Shown piece after piece: positions 51,880 through 61,455 of a stretch of DNA of 64,000 nucleotides; positions within the stretch are counted from its first letter, which is position 1, and the number at the start of each line of letters is the position of its first letter. The notes below the pieces were generated by a model that saw only the letters and a list, made by a program, of their open reading frames with translations, was not told the origin of the DNA and searched no databases. The DNA lies in NCBI GenBank assembly GCA_000156295.1, contig DS999223.1, positions 447,447 through 511,446 on the forward strand, read 5' to 3'. The DNA is from a marine gamma proteobacterium HTCC2148 (lineage in GTDB: Bacteria; Pseudomonadota; Gammaproteobacteria; Pseudomonadales; Halieaceae). The position numbers and the translations under genes are program-made.

Positions 51880-52959
51880 ATGAGCAACAACGAAGTACAC
51901 AATATCAATGTCGATTCCCAGGGAGTTTTAGTGACCCCCGAGCAACTTTGGGAAGCCCTGCCCATGTCTGACGTCGTAAGCCAAACGGTCGCAGACAGCA
52001 GAGAGGTACTTGCGAACATATTGGACCGTAAAGACCACCGTCTATTCGTGGTGGTCGGTCCTTGCTCCATTCACGATACCGACGCAGCCATGGATTATGC
52101 CCGCCGCCTGAAAGCACTGGCAGATGAACTGGATGACACTCTTTATATTGTGATGCGAGTCTACTTCGAGAAGCCTCGCACTACTGTGGGATGGAAAGGC
52201 CTGATTAACGATCCCCACCTGGATGATTCTTTCAAAATTGAAGAGGGTCTGCATATAGGTCGCAAGCTGCTCCTTGATATTCTTGAGCTCGGCTTACCTA
52301 CATCTACTGAAGCCCTTGATCCAATTTCTCCCCAGTATCTGCAGGATCTGATCAGTTGGTCCGCGATCGGCGCTCGCACCACCGAGTCGCAGACTCACCG
52401 TGAGATGGCCAGCGGCCTTTCGTCTGCTGTGGGCTTTAAAAACGGCACCGATGGCGGGCTCACCGTCGCCACTAATGCCCTGAACTCAGTCTCCAAACCA
52501 CACCGGTTCCTGGGCATTAATCGCCAGGGCCAAGTCTCTGTTTTTACCACCAAGGGCAATAGCTACGGGCATATTGTGTTGCGCGGAGGCAGTGCAGGAC
52601 CTAACTACGATTCGGTGCACATTCGTCTGTGTGAGGAAGCCCTGGAAAAAGCCAAGCTCGCCAGCAATATCATGGTCGACTGCTCTCACGCCAACTCCAG
52701 CAAAAAGCCCGAGTTACAACCGCTGGTTGTCGAAAACGTGGCCAACCAGTTGGTTGAGGGCAATGACTCCATAGTGGGCCTGATGATCGAGTCAAACATC
52801 AATGCCGGCAACCAATCGATCCCCGACAACCTTGGCGAGTTGCACTATGGCGTCTCGGTAACGGACGGCTGTATCGATTGGGAAACGACTGAAAGTTGCC
52901 TGCGAGAACTGCAGGACAAGGTAAAAGCAGCGTTAAAAAGTCGCCAGAAAGACGTGTAA
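51880..52959 (+). CDS. aroG: 3-deoxy-7-phosphoheptulonate synthase, class I
   Basis: 359 residues from the ATG at 51880 (AGGTAA upstream), the right size for the AroF/G/H group. VVGPCSIHDTDAAMDYA, YFEKPRTTVGWKGLINDP, STEALDPISPQYLQDLISW, GARTTESQTHREMASGLS, VGFKNGTDGG, VLRGGSAGPNYD, MVDCSHANSSK and ESNINAGNQ cover substrate and metal sites. It condenses PEP and erythrose-4-phosphate at the entry of the shikimate pathway. Which aromatic amino acid inhibits it is not readable, so the aroG symbol stands for the isoenzyme group. Divergent from the AddB-like gene, with about 120 bases between starts. Confidence 0.94.
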   Translation: MSNNEVHNINVDSQGVLVTPEQLWEALPMSDVVSQTVADSREVLANILDRKDHRLFVVVGPCSIHDTDAAMDYARRLKALADELDDTLYIVMRVYFEKPRTTVGWKGLINDPHLDDSFKIEEGLHIGRKLLLDILELGLPTSTEALDPISPQYLQDLISWSAIGARTTESQTHREMASGLSSAVGFKNGTDGGLTVATNALNSVSKPHRFLGINRQGQVSVFTTKGNSYGHIVLRGGSAGPNYDSVHIRLCEEALEKAKLASNIMVDCSHANSSKKPELQPLVVENVANQLVEGNDSIVGLMIESNINAGNQSIPDNLGELHYGVSVTDGCIDWETTESCLRELQDKVKAALKSRQKDV

Positions 52960-53038
52960 GGGCGTGATGGCAAGCCTGCGCATTGCAGCGCCGCTTGCCC
53001 CGGTTATCCCCCGCGCAGGCGGGGTTCCACAAATTCGC

Positions 53039-53614
53039 TTAGTAGTACGCCTGCGACTTGTCTGTGTGATCTGTCATATCGCGTACACCGGCTAATTGTG
53101 GCAATTGCTCCAGCAGAGTCTTCTCTACCCCGCCCTTCAGGGTTTGGTCAACCGCAGAACAGCCCTGGCAACCTCCGCCAAAACGTAACACTGCAAAGTT
53201 GTCCTCGGTAATTTCAACCAGACTCACTTCGCCGCCATGAGCTGCTAGAGCGGGATTCACCTCGTTATAGAGCACGTAGTTAATCCGGTCCTCCATGGGG
53301 CTATTCTCGTCTACCCTCGGCATCTTGGCATTCGGAGCCTTAATTGTCAGTTGACCACCCATACGATCTTTCGAGTAATCCACCAGCGCGTCTTCGAGGA
53401 AAGGCAGCGAACGACCCTCAAACCAGGCGGTAAATTTTTCAAACTCGTGCACCTCGTCCTCGTCTACCACATCGCCTTCTCGACAATAGGCAATACAGGT
53501 CTCCGCGCGCGGCGTTCCGGGTTGGTTGATAAACACTCTTACGCCCAGGGCGTCTTCCTGTTTGGTGAGTAGCTCAGCCAGATAATCCTGGGCAGATTCT
53601 GTGATTGTTACCAT
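53039..53614 (-). CDS. nfuA: NfuA iron-sulfur cluster carrier
   Basis: 191 residues. An N-terminal A-type-like domain ([35 protein letters not shown]) that lacks the usual three ligands is followed by the Nfu domain with [19 protein letters not shown], whose CxxC (149 and 152) holds a bridging 4Fe-4S cluster between two subunits. It delivers clusters to aconitase, lipoyl synthase and others under oxidative stress or iron lack. Converges on the DAHP synthase gene and is divergent from metH. Confidence 0.96.
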   Translation of the reverse strand: MVTITESAQDYLAELLTKQEDALGVRVFINQPGTPRAETCIAYCREGDVVDEDEVHEFEKFTAWFEGRSLPFLEDALVDYSKDRMGGQLTIKAPNAKMPRVDENSPMEDRINYVLYNEVNPALAAHGGEVSLVEITEDNFAVLRFGGGCQGCSAVDQTLKGGVEKTLLEQLPQLAGVRDMTDHTDKSQAYY

Positions 53615-53693
53615 GTCTCGCTCAGTCCGAGTAATTCAGTCGGGTATTCTAAGAGAAATGGGGCGTTCAGGCGAGTTTTCAAGTCCGAATAGA

Positions 53694-53733
53694 CCATCAA
53701 TCTATATCAAAATATTTTGATATAGATTGATGG
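53694..53733. promoter_or_regulatory. 40-bp perfect palindrome in the nfuA-metH promoter region
   Basis: The left half (CCATCAATCTATATCAAAAT) is followed without a gap by its exact reverse complement, giving 40 bases of perfect dyad symmetry. It ends 27 bases before the metH ATG and starts 80 bases before the nfuA ATG on the other strand. It is AT-rich and has no loop or T-run, so a terminator is unlikely. A dimeric regulator site is the best reading. In Proteobacteria metH is often controlled by the ArsR-family regulator SahR or by MetR/MetJ; the sequence does not look like MetJ or MetR boxes as I know them. Confidence 0.75.
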
Positions 53734-53760
53734 CTCTGCTAGGATGCGGTTCTTTTCAGT

Positions 53761-56700
53761 ATGAGCAAACGCCGCCCCATGAGTAAAACTTCCGAACAAC
53801 ACCTCATTCAATCACTACAGCAGCGCATTCTGGTGATTGATGGCGCCATGGGCACTATGATTCAGGAAGAAGGTCTGGAAGAAGCCGATTATCGCGGAGA
53901 GCGCCTCGCCAGCCATTCGTTGGACGTGAAGGGAAATAACGATCTACTTTGCCTCACGCGTCCCGATATTATCGAAAAAATTCACCTTGAGTACCTTGAA
54001 GCGGGAGCGGACCTGATTGAGACCAATAGCTTCAACGCAACTTCTATCGGTCAGGATGATTATCAGCTGGGGCATCTGGCTTACGAGCTAAACCTCGCTT
54101 CGGCGAAAGTCGCGCGCAAAGCTGCGGACGCGGTGACCGCGCGGACACCAGACAAGCCCCGATTTGTTGCCGGCGTGCTTGGCCCAACACCGAAAACTGC
54201 TTCAATCTCACCGGACGTTAACGATCCAGGCGCACGCAGCATCACCTTTGATCAACTCAGTGAGGTATACCTCGAGGCGACCCTGGCGTTGATAGAGGGC
54301 AATGTAGATTTACTGCTTATCGAGACGGTTTTTGATGCACTCAATGCAAAGGCGGCGATTTTTGCGGTAAAGGAAGCGTTCGATAAAACGGGCATTGAGC
54401 TTCCCATCATGATTTCGGTCACTTTCCCGGATATCAGCGGTCGCGTGCTGTCAGGACAGAATCCGGAAGCATTTTATAATGCTATCGCTCACGCTAACCC
54501 GCTGATCGTAGGCAGCAACTGCGGGCGCCGGTACAGCGAAATCCGCCCGTTCCTGGAAGAACTATCGAATGTCAGCGATTGCTACTTCAGCGCACACCTC
54601 AATGCGGGCCTACCCAATGCTTTTGGCGAGTTCGACGAAACTCCTGAAATCATGCACGACGACTTTCGCGAATTCGCTCAACGTGGCTTTCTTAACCTTG
54701 CAGGTGGCTGCTGTGGCACAACACCGGCGCATATCCGCGCTATTGCAGACGCTGTAGCAGACGTCGAACCGAGAAAGCTCCCTGATATCGCTCCAGCATG
54801 CCGCCTGAGTGGTCTTGAACCTTTCAACATTAGCGCTGACAGCCTGTTCGTCAACATCGGGGAGCGCTGTAACGTAACCGGCTCGGCGAAATTCAAGCGA
54901 TTGATCCTGGACGACGATTATGAAGCCGCCCTGGAAGTCGCGCGGATTCAAGTCGAAGATGGCGCACAAATTATCGATGTCAACATGGATGAAGGCATGT
55001 TGGACGCCGAAAAAGCCATGGTTACATTTTTAAATTTGATCGCTTCAGAGCCGGATATATCCCGGGTTCCCATCATGGTTGACTCCTCAAAGTGGAGCGC
55101 TATTGAAGCTGGATTAAAGTGTATCCCCGGCAAACCCGTGGTCAACTCGATAAGCCTTAAAGCCGGAGAAGAAGAATTTATTGAACAAGCTCGACTGTGC
55201 CTGCGCTATGGTGCTGCGGTAGTAGTGATGGCTTTCGACGAAGATGGCCAGGCCGATAATCTAGAGCGCCGCAAGCAAATCTGTAAGCGCTCTTATGATC
55301 TGCTAGTCGATAAAATTGGCTTTAACCCCAGAGACATTATTTTTGATCCCAATATTTTTGCGGTCGCCACCGGTATTGAGGAACACAACAATTATGCCGT
55401 AGATTTCATCGAGGGTACCCGCTACGTCAAGCAAGCACTCCCTGGTGCACTGGTTTCCGGTGGCGTCTCGAACGTTTCGTTCTCGTTCCGCGGCAACAAT
55501 GCGGTACGCGAAGCTATTCACTCGGTATTTCTCTACCACGCAATCAAGGCCGGAATGGATATGGGCATCGTCAATGCCGGCCAGTTGGCTGTGTATGACG
55601 ACCTACCTGACGACCTGCGCGATGCCGTTGAAGATGTGGTGCTCAACCGACGCGAAGATGGCACGGAAAGGTTACTAGACGTCGCTGAACAGTACCGGGA
55701 AACCGGCGGAGCAGAAGGCCGCAAAGAAGATCTCTCCTGGCGTGAGCAAGACGTTTCCAAACGAATTGAACACGCCCTGGTCAAAGGTATTAACACTTAC
55801 GTCGTTGAAGATGCGGAGGAAGCTCGACTCCAGTTTGATCGCCCCATACAAGTCATCGAAGGGCCATTGATGGATGGCATGAACGTGGTCGGCGATCTGT
55901 TTGGCGAAGGAAAAATGTTTTTGCCGCAAGTGGTAAAAAGCGCGCGAGTAATGAAACAGGCTGTGGCTCACTTGCAACCCTTCATCGAAGAAGAAAAATC
56001 CGGAGGGTCTTCCAGCAACGGTAAAATTCTGATGGCCACGGTAAAAGGCGATGTGCATGACATCGGCAAAAACATCGTTGGTGTTGTGCTGCAATGTAAC
56101 AACTTCGAGGTCATCGACCTGGGCGTCATGGTAGCCTGCGAGGAAATTCTGCGCGTGGCCAAAGAAGAGCAAGTAGATATTATCGGGCTTTCTGGCTTAA
56201 TCACGCCATCCCTGGACGAAATGGTTCATGTGGCATCTGAAATGCAGCGACTGGACTTTCACGTTCCACTGCTAATAGGCGGCGCAACTACATCTAACGC
56301 GCATACCGCTGTGAAAATTGAGCCCCAGTATACCAATGACATTGTCGCCTACGTGCCCGATGCTTCACGCAGTGTATCGGTGGCAACGCAATTAATGAAT
56401 GAGACTAAAAACAGGTTCATTACAGAGCGTCGAGAACAGTACAAAACCGTACGTGAGCGCATCGCCAATCGGGAGCCAAAGGCCAAGCGACTCAGCTATG
56501 CCGAGGCAGTTTCTCGCGCACCGCAACTGGAGTGGGACAATTACCAGCCTCCTCGCCCCTCTTTTGTAGGCACCCGGGTGTTTGACGAATTCCCCTTGCA
56601 GGGCCTGATCGACACGATTGACTGGACACCTTTCTTCATTACCTGGGAATTGGCTGGCAAGTTTCCAGCGATTCTCGAAGACTCCATTGTTGGTGAGCAG

Positions 56701-57465
56701 GCAACAGAACTCTTCCTCGATGCGCAGGCCATGCTGAAGCGAATCGTCGACGAGGATCTACTGACGGCTAAAGGGGTCATCGGATTTTGGCCTGCCGCCC
56801 GCAAAGGCAGTGACGACGTGGAACTGTTTAGTGATGAATCTCGCGGCGAGACCCTCGCTACCCTGCACCATCTGCGCCAACAAACAGACAAACCAGGCGG
56901 CAAACCCAACCTGAGTCTGGCAGACTATGTTGCACCCGAGGGCAGTGGTATCGAAGACTATGTCGGCGGGTTCTGTGTTACTACCGGCCATGGAGTCGAT
57001 GAACTCGCGGCCCAGTTCGAGGCTGATCATGATGATTACAGCAGCATTATGCTAAAGGCACTGGCCGATCGGCTGGCAGAGTCGTTTGCCGAGCACATGC
57101 ATAGGATGGTGCGCAAAGAGCTATGGGGTTACGCTCCGCAAGAGTCGCTGGATAACGCCGAACTGATTCGTGAGCGCTACCAGGGCATTCGCCCTGCCCC
57201 CGGTTACCCAGCCTGTCCCGATCATACCGAGAAGGCGACACTGTTCAAGTTGCTGGACGCAACCAAAAACGCCGACGTGACATTATCAGACAGCTACGCG
57301 ATGAGTCCCGCCTCCTCAGTAAGTGGCTTCTACTACGCGCATCCGGAGGCAAAGTATTTTGCCGTCGGTAAGATCGGCAAAGACCAGGTAGAGGACATCG
57401 CCACTCGAAAAAATGAGTCGTTTGCTACAATGGAGCGCTGGCTGCGCCCCAACCTGAACTACTGA
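53761..57465 (+). CDS. metH: Cobalamin-dependent methionine synthase
   Basis: 1234 residues, full length and all four modules. Homocysteine domain (about 10-335): [17 protein letters not shown] and the zinc Cys residues near 254 (GSNCGRR) and 317-318 (GGCCGTT). Folate domain (about 350-620): [16 protein letters not shown] and [16 protein letters not shown]12 cap and binding domain (about 650-900): [19 protein letters not shown] with ligand His near 766. C-terminal reactivation domain (about 920-1234): [16 protein letters not shown] and [15 protein letters not shown]. It moves methyl from methyl-THF to homocysteine via cobalamin. Start ATG 53761; a second ATG six codons on is possible and neither has a clear ribosome site. 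The residues after the first zinc Cys and a LNAGLPN (usually PNAGLPN) are unusual. Confidence 0.96.
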   Translation: MSKRRPMSKTSEQHLIQSLQQRILVIDGAMGTMIQEEGLEEADYRGERLASHSLDVKGNNDLLCLTRPDIIEKIHLEYLEAGADLIETNSFNATSIGQDDYQLGHLAYELNLASAKVARKAADAVTARTPDKPRFVAGVLGPTPKTASISPDVNDPGARSITFDQLSEVYLEATLALIEGNVDLLLIETVFDALNAKAAIFAVKEAFDKTGIELPIMISVTFPDISGRVLSGQNPEAFYNAIAHANPLIVGSNCGRRYSEIRPFLEELSNVSDCYFSAHLNAGLPNAFGEFDETPEIMHDDFREFAQRGFLNLAGGCCGTTPAHIRAIADAVADVEPRKLPDIAPACRLSGLEPFNISADSLFVNIGERCNVTGSAKFKRLILDDDYEAALEVARIQVEDGAQIIDVNMDEGMLDAEKAMVTFLNLIASEPDISRVPIMVDSSKWSAIEAGLKCIPGKPVVNSISLKAGEEEFIEQARLCLRYGAAVVVMAFDEDGQADNLERRKQICKRSYDLLVDKIGFNPRDIIFDPNIFAVATGIEEHNNYAVDFIEGTRYVKQALPGALVSGGVSNVSFSFRGNNAVREAIHSVFLYHAIKAGMDMGIVNAGQLAVYDDLPDDLRDAVEDVVLNRREDGTERLLDVAEQYRETGGAEGRKEDLSWREQDVSKRIEHALVKGINTYVVEDAEEARLQFDRPIQVIEGPLMDGMNVVGDLFGEGKMFLPQVVKSARVMKQAVAHLQPFIEEEKSGGSSSNGKILMATVKGDVHDIGKNIVGVVLQCNNFEVIDLGVMVACEEILRVAKEEQVDIIGLSGLITPSLDEMVHVASEMQRLDFHVPLLIGGATTSNAHTAVKIEPQYTNDIVAYVPDASRSVSVATQLMNETKNRFITERREQYKTVRERIANREPKAKRLSYAEAVSRAPQLEWDNYQPPRPSFVGTRVFDEFPLQGLIDTIDWTPFFITWELAGKFPAILEDSIVGEQATELFLDAQAMLKRIVDEDLLTAKGVIGFWPAARKGSDDVELFSDESRGETLATLHHLRQQTDKPGGKPNLSLADYVAPEGSGIEDYVGGFCVTTGHGVDELAAQFEADHDDYSSIMLKALADRLAESFAEHMHRMVRKELWGYAPQESLDNAELIRERYQGIRPAPGYPACPDHTEKATLFKLLDATKNADVTLSDSYAMSPASSVSGFYYAHPEAKYFAVGKIGKDQVEDIATRKNESFATMERWLRPNLNY

Positions 57466-57481
57466 TAAGAGAGTTTTTACA

Positions 57482-57709
57482 ATGAGCGAACAGGACAACA
57501 ACGCCGACCGCAAGACCTTAAATCCGTTTCAGGTAATCTCCAGCGTGTTCGCTGCCGGCCTCGGCGTTCAAAGTAGCAAAAACAGAGAGCGAGACTTCAA
57601 TCAGGGGCGTGCAGGCGTGTTTGTTGCAGCCGGGGTGATTTTTACCCTAGGCTTTATCGCGGTGATGGTGGTGATCGTACAGCTGGTGATAAAAGGAGCG
57701 GGTCACTAA
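57482..57709 (+). CDS. DUF2970 small membrane protein
   Basis: 75 residues: a hydrophilic N-terminus, the NPFQVISSVFAAGLGVQSSK segment and one C-terminal transmembrane helix (VFVAAGVIFTLGFIAVMVVI), matching DUF2970. It starts 16 bases after metH and is probably co-transcribed. Inner membrane, function unknown. DUF2970 proteins commonly follow metabolic genes in beta- and gammaproteobacteria. Confidence 0.87.
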   Translation: MSEQDNNADRKTLNPFQVISSVFAAGLGVQSSKNRERDFNQGRAGVFVAAGVIFTLGFIAVMVVIVQLVIKGAGH

Positions 57710-57731
57710 ATTAGCGCCGCTCCTTTGGATG

Positions 57732-57854
57732 TCAGGATGGCATTCCTGAAAGCCACAGGTACATGGTCAGAACGACCAGTGAAATTACCGCTGTGGCGGC
57801 TATCGCGTCTGCTGAGCCGTCGCCATCTTCTTGGTTATTGATATCTTCAGTCAT
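57732..57854 (-). CDS. Predicted 40-residue single-pass membrane protein
   Basis: A short frame not usually called. It begins with ATG preceded by AGGA at 8 bases, has an acidic, Asn/Gln-rich N-terminus (MTEDINNQEDGDGSADA) and one hydrophobic helix (IAATAVISLVVLTMYLWLSG), and stops with TGA. Together the ribosome site, start, acidic-then-helix layout and clean stop argue for a real small membrane protein. It is antisense-oriented to its neighbours, converging on DUF2970 and divergent from the sulfite reductase gene. Function unknown. Confidence 0.6.
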   Translation of the reverse strand: MTEDINNQEDGDGSADAIAATAVISLVVLTMYLWLSGMPS

Positions 57855-58048
57855 TCTAGTGTTCCTGTATTGAGTCTTGAGCGGCCGCCATTATAGCAGC
57901 TCGTCAAAGAATCCCAAGCACAGACTTGCTCCTGATATCTTGTTCTAACCTTATGAAAATTATAACTATTTGACTGGAGGCATTTTCTGGTAAAGTGCCG
58001 CCTTCCAAAACTGCGCCACACCCTGCCACAGAAACACAGGAACCGTAG

Positions 58049-59704
58049 ATGTACGTTTACGACGAGTACGACCAGAAAATTGTTGATGAGCGTGTCTCCC
58101 AATACCGGGACCAGACACTGCGTTATCTGGATGGAAAGTTAAGCGAAGAGCAGTTTCTCCCTCTGCGCTTGCAAAATGGTCTTTACGTCCAACGCCTGGC
58201 GCCGATGTTACGGGTCGCAGTCCCCTATGGACTCCTCAATAGCCATCAGCTTCGCAAGGTGGCTCAGCTGTCGCGCGACTATGATAAAGGCTACGTTCAT
58301 ATCAGCACGCGGCAGAACATCCAGTTCAACTGGCCGGCGCTGGCAGAAGTGCCTGACATGCTGGCGGAACTGGCAACCGTGCAGATGCACGCTATACAAA
58401 CCTCGGGCAATTGTATCCGCAACACCACTACGGATCAGTACGCCGGTGTCGCCACCGATGAGCTTGAGGACCCCCGCCCCTGGTGTGAGATTATTCGCCA
58501 ATGGTCTACCCTGCACCCCGAGTTTGCATTCTTGCCCCGCAAGTTCAAAATCGCCGTCTGCGGCAGCGACGAAGACCGTGCGGCTATTCATGCACACGAT
58601 ATTGGCATTGAGCTGGTGCGCAACAACGAGGGAGAAAGTGGCTTGCGTATACTGGTGGGCGGTGGCCTTGGTCGCACGCCCGTCATAGGCGTTGAAATAT
58701 GCGACTTCCTAGAGCCCAGCCATCTACTCACCTACCTGGAAGCGATTTTGCGGGTTTACAACCAGCACGGACGTCGCGACAACAAATACAAAGCCCGCAT
58801 CAAGATTCTCGTCAAAGCCATGGGTATCGCTGCATTCCGTGAGGCGGTAGAACAGGAATGGAAAAGCCTGAAAGGTGGGGCAAGCACACTCACCCAGAAT
58901 GAAATAGATCGCGCTAAATCTTTCTTCACTGAACCCGCTTACGCCAAGCTGGATGCTGCTGAGACAGCCGCCACGCTCAACTCACAATGCAAGACTGATC
59001 TGATTTTTGCTAACTGGGTCAAGCGCAACACGGTGGCACATCGAGTCAGCGGTTACCGAATTGTTAACATATCACTTAAAGCCACTGGCTACGCACCAGG
59101 TGATATCACCGACAAACAGTTAGAATTAATCGCCGACCTCGCGGACAAGTACTCTTTTGGCGAGGTTCGCAGTACGCATCAGCAAAACCTGGTACTGGCG
59201 GATGTGGAGCAAACCCAGCTCAAAGATTTGTGGCATTCCCTGCAAAAAGCCGGACTTGCCACGGCTAACATTGGCTATCTGACAGACATGATCTGCTGTC
59301 CTGGCGGAGATTACTGCTCTCTTGCCAACGCCAAATCTATTCCCGTTGCGGAGGCAATACAGTCGCGTTTCGACGACATGGACTATGTTTACGACCTTGG
59401 CCCTCTGGAACTAAACGTCAGTGGATGCATGAACGCCTGCGGGCATCACCATATTGGCCACATCGGTATTCTCGGGGTTGATAAAAAAGGCCAGGAGTTT
59501 TACCAGGTAAGCCTGGGGGGGCACCAGGGCAAAGATGCATCCATAGGCAAAATTCTCGGTCCCTCCTTCAAACAAGACGATATGCCTGAGGTGATCGACA
59601 AGCTTCTCACTACGTTTGTGGGCTTACGCCAGCAAGAAGAAACTTTTCTAGAGACTTATCGCCGGGTCGGCATCGGTCCCTTCAAGGAGCGTGTTTATGC
59701 CTAA
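58049..59704 (+). CDS. cysI: Siroheme-dependent sulfite/nitrite reductase (CysI-like)
   Basis: 551 residues. Two ferredoxin-like half-domains and two siroheme domains are visible: VAVPYGLLNSHQLRKVAQLS, YDKGYVHISTRQNIQFNW, IQTSGNCIRNTTTDQYAG, and the cluster Cys residues C417 and C423 (CCPGGDYCSLA) and C460 and C464 (SGCMNACGHHHIGH). These bind the 4Fe-4S cluster that bridges to siroheme. The residues and the partner DUF934 gene fit the single-polypeptide assimilatory sulfite reductase of Pseudomonas and relatives, which yields sulfide for cysteine. Nitrite reductase cannot be ruled out from motifs alone. The following DUF934 gene overlaps its end by 8 bases. Confidence 0.9.
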   Translation: MYVYDEYDQKIVDERVSQYRDQTLRYLDGKLSEEQFLPLRLQNGLYVQRLAPMLRVAVPYGLLNSHQLRKVAQLSRDYDKGYVHISTRQNIQFNWPALAEVPDMLAELATVQMHAIQTSGNCIRNTTTDQYAGVATDELEDPRPWCEIIRQWSTLHPEFAFLPRKFKIAVCGSDEDRAAIHAHDIGIELVRNNEGESGLRILVGGGLGRTPVIGVEICDFLEPSHLLTYLEAILRVYNQHGRRDNKYKARIKILVKAMGIAAFREAVEQEWKSLKGGASTLTQNEIDRAKSFFTEPAYAKLDAAETAATLNSQCKTDLIFANWVKRNTVAHRVSGYRIVNISLKATGYAPGDITDKQLELIADLADKYSFGEVRSTHQQNLVLADVEQTQLKDLWHSLQKAGLATANIGYLTDMICCPGGDYCSLANAKSIPVAEAIQSRFDDMDYVYDLGPLELNVSGCMNACGHHHIGHIGILGVDKKGQEFYQVSLGGHQGKDASIGKILGPSFKQDDMPEVIDKLLTTFVGLRQQEETFLETYRRVGIGPFKERVYA

Positions 59705-60128
59705 GCTAATTAAGAACGGCAAGATTATTGAAGACCAAAGCCCGGAGGTATTAGATCTGGAGCAATGGCTACAAGCGAATGACAGGGCCACCCGCGCTGT
59801 GATGCTGGAGCCCGGCGAGACCCTCGCGCCGCTGCTGGAGCACATAGACGACATTCCACTGGTACTGGTCAACTTCCCGACCTTCATGGATGGCAGGGGG
59901 TTTTCTTACGGTAGAGAACTGCGCGAGCGCGGATACCGGGGCGAATTGCGAGCCGTTGGGCACTTTATGCGCGACCAGCTAACCTATCTTTCTCGCTGTG
60001 GCTTTGACGCCTTTCAATTTGAAGATGAGCAAGAGTTAGAAGAGGCACTGGCAAGTCTTGCCGATTTCAGCGAATACTATCAGGCATCTGTTGACCAGCC
60101 AGAACCCCTGTTTCGGCGTCGCGCCTGA
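59697..60128 (+). CDS. DUF934 protein, partner of the sulfite reductase
   Basis: 143 residues from the ATG at 59697, which has AAGGAG 8 bases upstream and overlaps the reductase stop. MPKLIKNGKIIEDQ, VLVNFPTFMDGRGFSYGREL, LRAVGHFMRDQLTYLSRCGFDAFQF and a C-terminal EALASLADFSEYYQ are the DUF934 hallmarks. Its gene nearly always follows this type of reductase, so a role in assembly, electron supply or stability of the enzyme is inferred. No catalytic residues are evident. Confidence 0.92.
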   Translation: MPKLIKNGKIIEDQSPEVLDLEQWLQANDRATRAVMLEPGETLAPLLEHIDDIPLVLVNFPTFMDGRGFSYGRELRERGYRGELRAVGHFMRDQLTYLSRCGFDAFQFEDEQELEEALASLADFSEYYQASVDQPEPLFRRRA

Positions 60129-60284
60129 ACGGATTTCCTATCCATCAGTGGATTGTTACACTCTCCCTGTAACTGTTGCTCCCCTGCGGGCGATAATACG
60201 GTAGTTGCAAGAATAGAACCTGGAGCCACTGGGTTGCCGTCGTTGCGGAGACAACGAAAGAAGATCAACCGGAGCCGCGCCTGA

Positions 60285-61454
60285 ATGGATGTATCGATCA
60301 CATTCTCTTTCTTCCTGATATTCACCGGGGCCGCTGTCTTTGCTTCCCTGGCGCTGGCCACCCGGCAGCCGCTGCTTATCGCCTACATCGCCCTGGGCGC
60401 ATTTATCGGGCCCTATGGTCTTTCCCTGGTGACAGACACCAAGCTATTGGCTGACATCGGTCACATCGGCATCATCTTTCTGCTATTTTTGCTGGGACTG
60501 GACATGCAGCCCCAGGCGCTCTGGTCTACCTTACGAAAGTCTACGGTCGTTGCTCTGGCAAGTTCCGTGTTATTTCTCGCCATGGGCTTCGTCGTTGCCA
60601 AGCTGTCTGGCTTCTCCGACCTCGATGCGCTGATCGTCGGGACGGCAATGATGTTCTCCTCGACTATTATCGGCATCAAGCTACTGCCAACCACTGTGCT
60701 TCATCATCGTCATATAGGTGAATTGATGATTGGCATGCTATTGCTCCAGGACTTGCTGGCGATTCTGGTATTGGTAGTGCTGTTTAGTGCTGCGGGAGAA
60801 GGCGATGGAATGGGCAGTGCACTCGCTCTCTCGATGCTCGGCTTGCCCTTGCTTGCCGGAAGTGCTCTGGTCATTGTTCGCTTTGTCCTGCTACCCTTAA
60901 TCACGCGCTTCGACCGCTTTCATGAGTATATTTTCCTGCTGGCACTGGGATGGTGCCTGGGCATGGCAGAGGCCGCAAAGGCATTGGGACTGTCGGAAGA
61001 AATAGGAGCGTTCATTGCCGGTATCACTATCGCTACCAGCCCTATTTCCCAGTACATTGCCGTTAACCTGAAGCCATTGCGCGACTTCTTCCTGATCTTA
61101 TTTTTCTTCTCCGTGGGCGCGCGATTCGACCTGACAATGCTGCAATTGGTGTGGCTACCGGCAGTCGTTCTCGCAACTCTGGTACTGACCGTAAAACCTG
61201 CAGCGTACCGCTGGTTACTCAAGGGGGTGAGCGAAAAGCGAACCCTGGCATGGGATCTTGGTTTCAGGTTGGGGCAGGCATCGGAATTCTCGCTATTGAT
61301 TGCCTACGTTGCTGCGAGTGCGGCACTCATCAGTGATAAAGCCTCATTATTGATACAGGCAACGACGATCATAACGCTGGTCGCTTCTTCTTACATTGTC
61401 GTATTCAACTACCCTACTCCGATCGCCATTAGCGACCGTCTGCGGCGAGACTGA
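60285..61454 (+). CDS. CPA2-family cation:proton antiporter (KefB-like, without RCK domain)
   Basis: 389 residues, about 11-12 transmembrane helices and nothing after them, so the cytoplasmic TrkA-N/RCK domain of KefB/KefC is absent. PLLIAYIALGAFIGPYGLSL, FLLFLLGLDMQPQALW, AMMFSSTIIGIKLLPTT, LLLQDLLAILVLVVLF (the ion-binding helix with Asp), LSEEIGAFIAGITIA and FFFSVGARFDLTML are family markers. It would exchange K+ or Na+ for protons. Converges on the FHA gene with 1 base between stops. Upstream, GTTACA/TGTAAC arms form a short inverted repeat near 60155-60173. Confidence 0.9.
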   Translation: MDVSITFSFFLIFTGAAVFASLALATRQPLLIAYIALGAFIGPYGLSLVTDTKLLADIGHIGIIFLLFLLGLDMQPQALWSTLRKSTVVALASSVLFLAMGFVVAKLSGFSDLDALIVGTAMMFSSTIIGIKLLPTTVLHHRHIGELMIGMLLLQDLLAILVLVVLFSAAGEGDGMGSALALSMLGLPLLAGSALVIVRFVLLPLITRFDRFHEYIFLLALGWCLGMAEAAKALGLSEEIGAFIAGITIATSPISQYIAVNLKPLRDFFLILFFFSVGARFDLTMLQLVWLPAVVLATLVLTVKPAAYRWLLKGVSEKRTLAWDLGFRLGQASEFSLLIAYVAASAALISDKASLLIQATTIITLVASSYIVVFNYPTPIAISDRLRRD

Positions 61455-61455
61455 G

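Noticed and set aside
53009-53024. CCCCGC-GCAG-GCGGGG hairpin between the DAHP synthase gene and nfuA.
   Set aside because: Well placed between convergent genes, but no T-run on either side, so not called as an intrinsic terminator.
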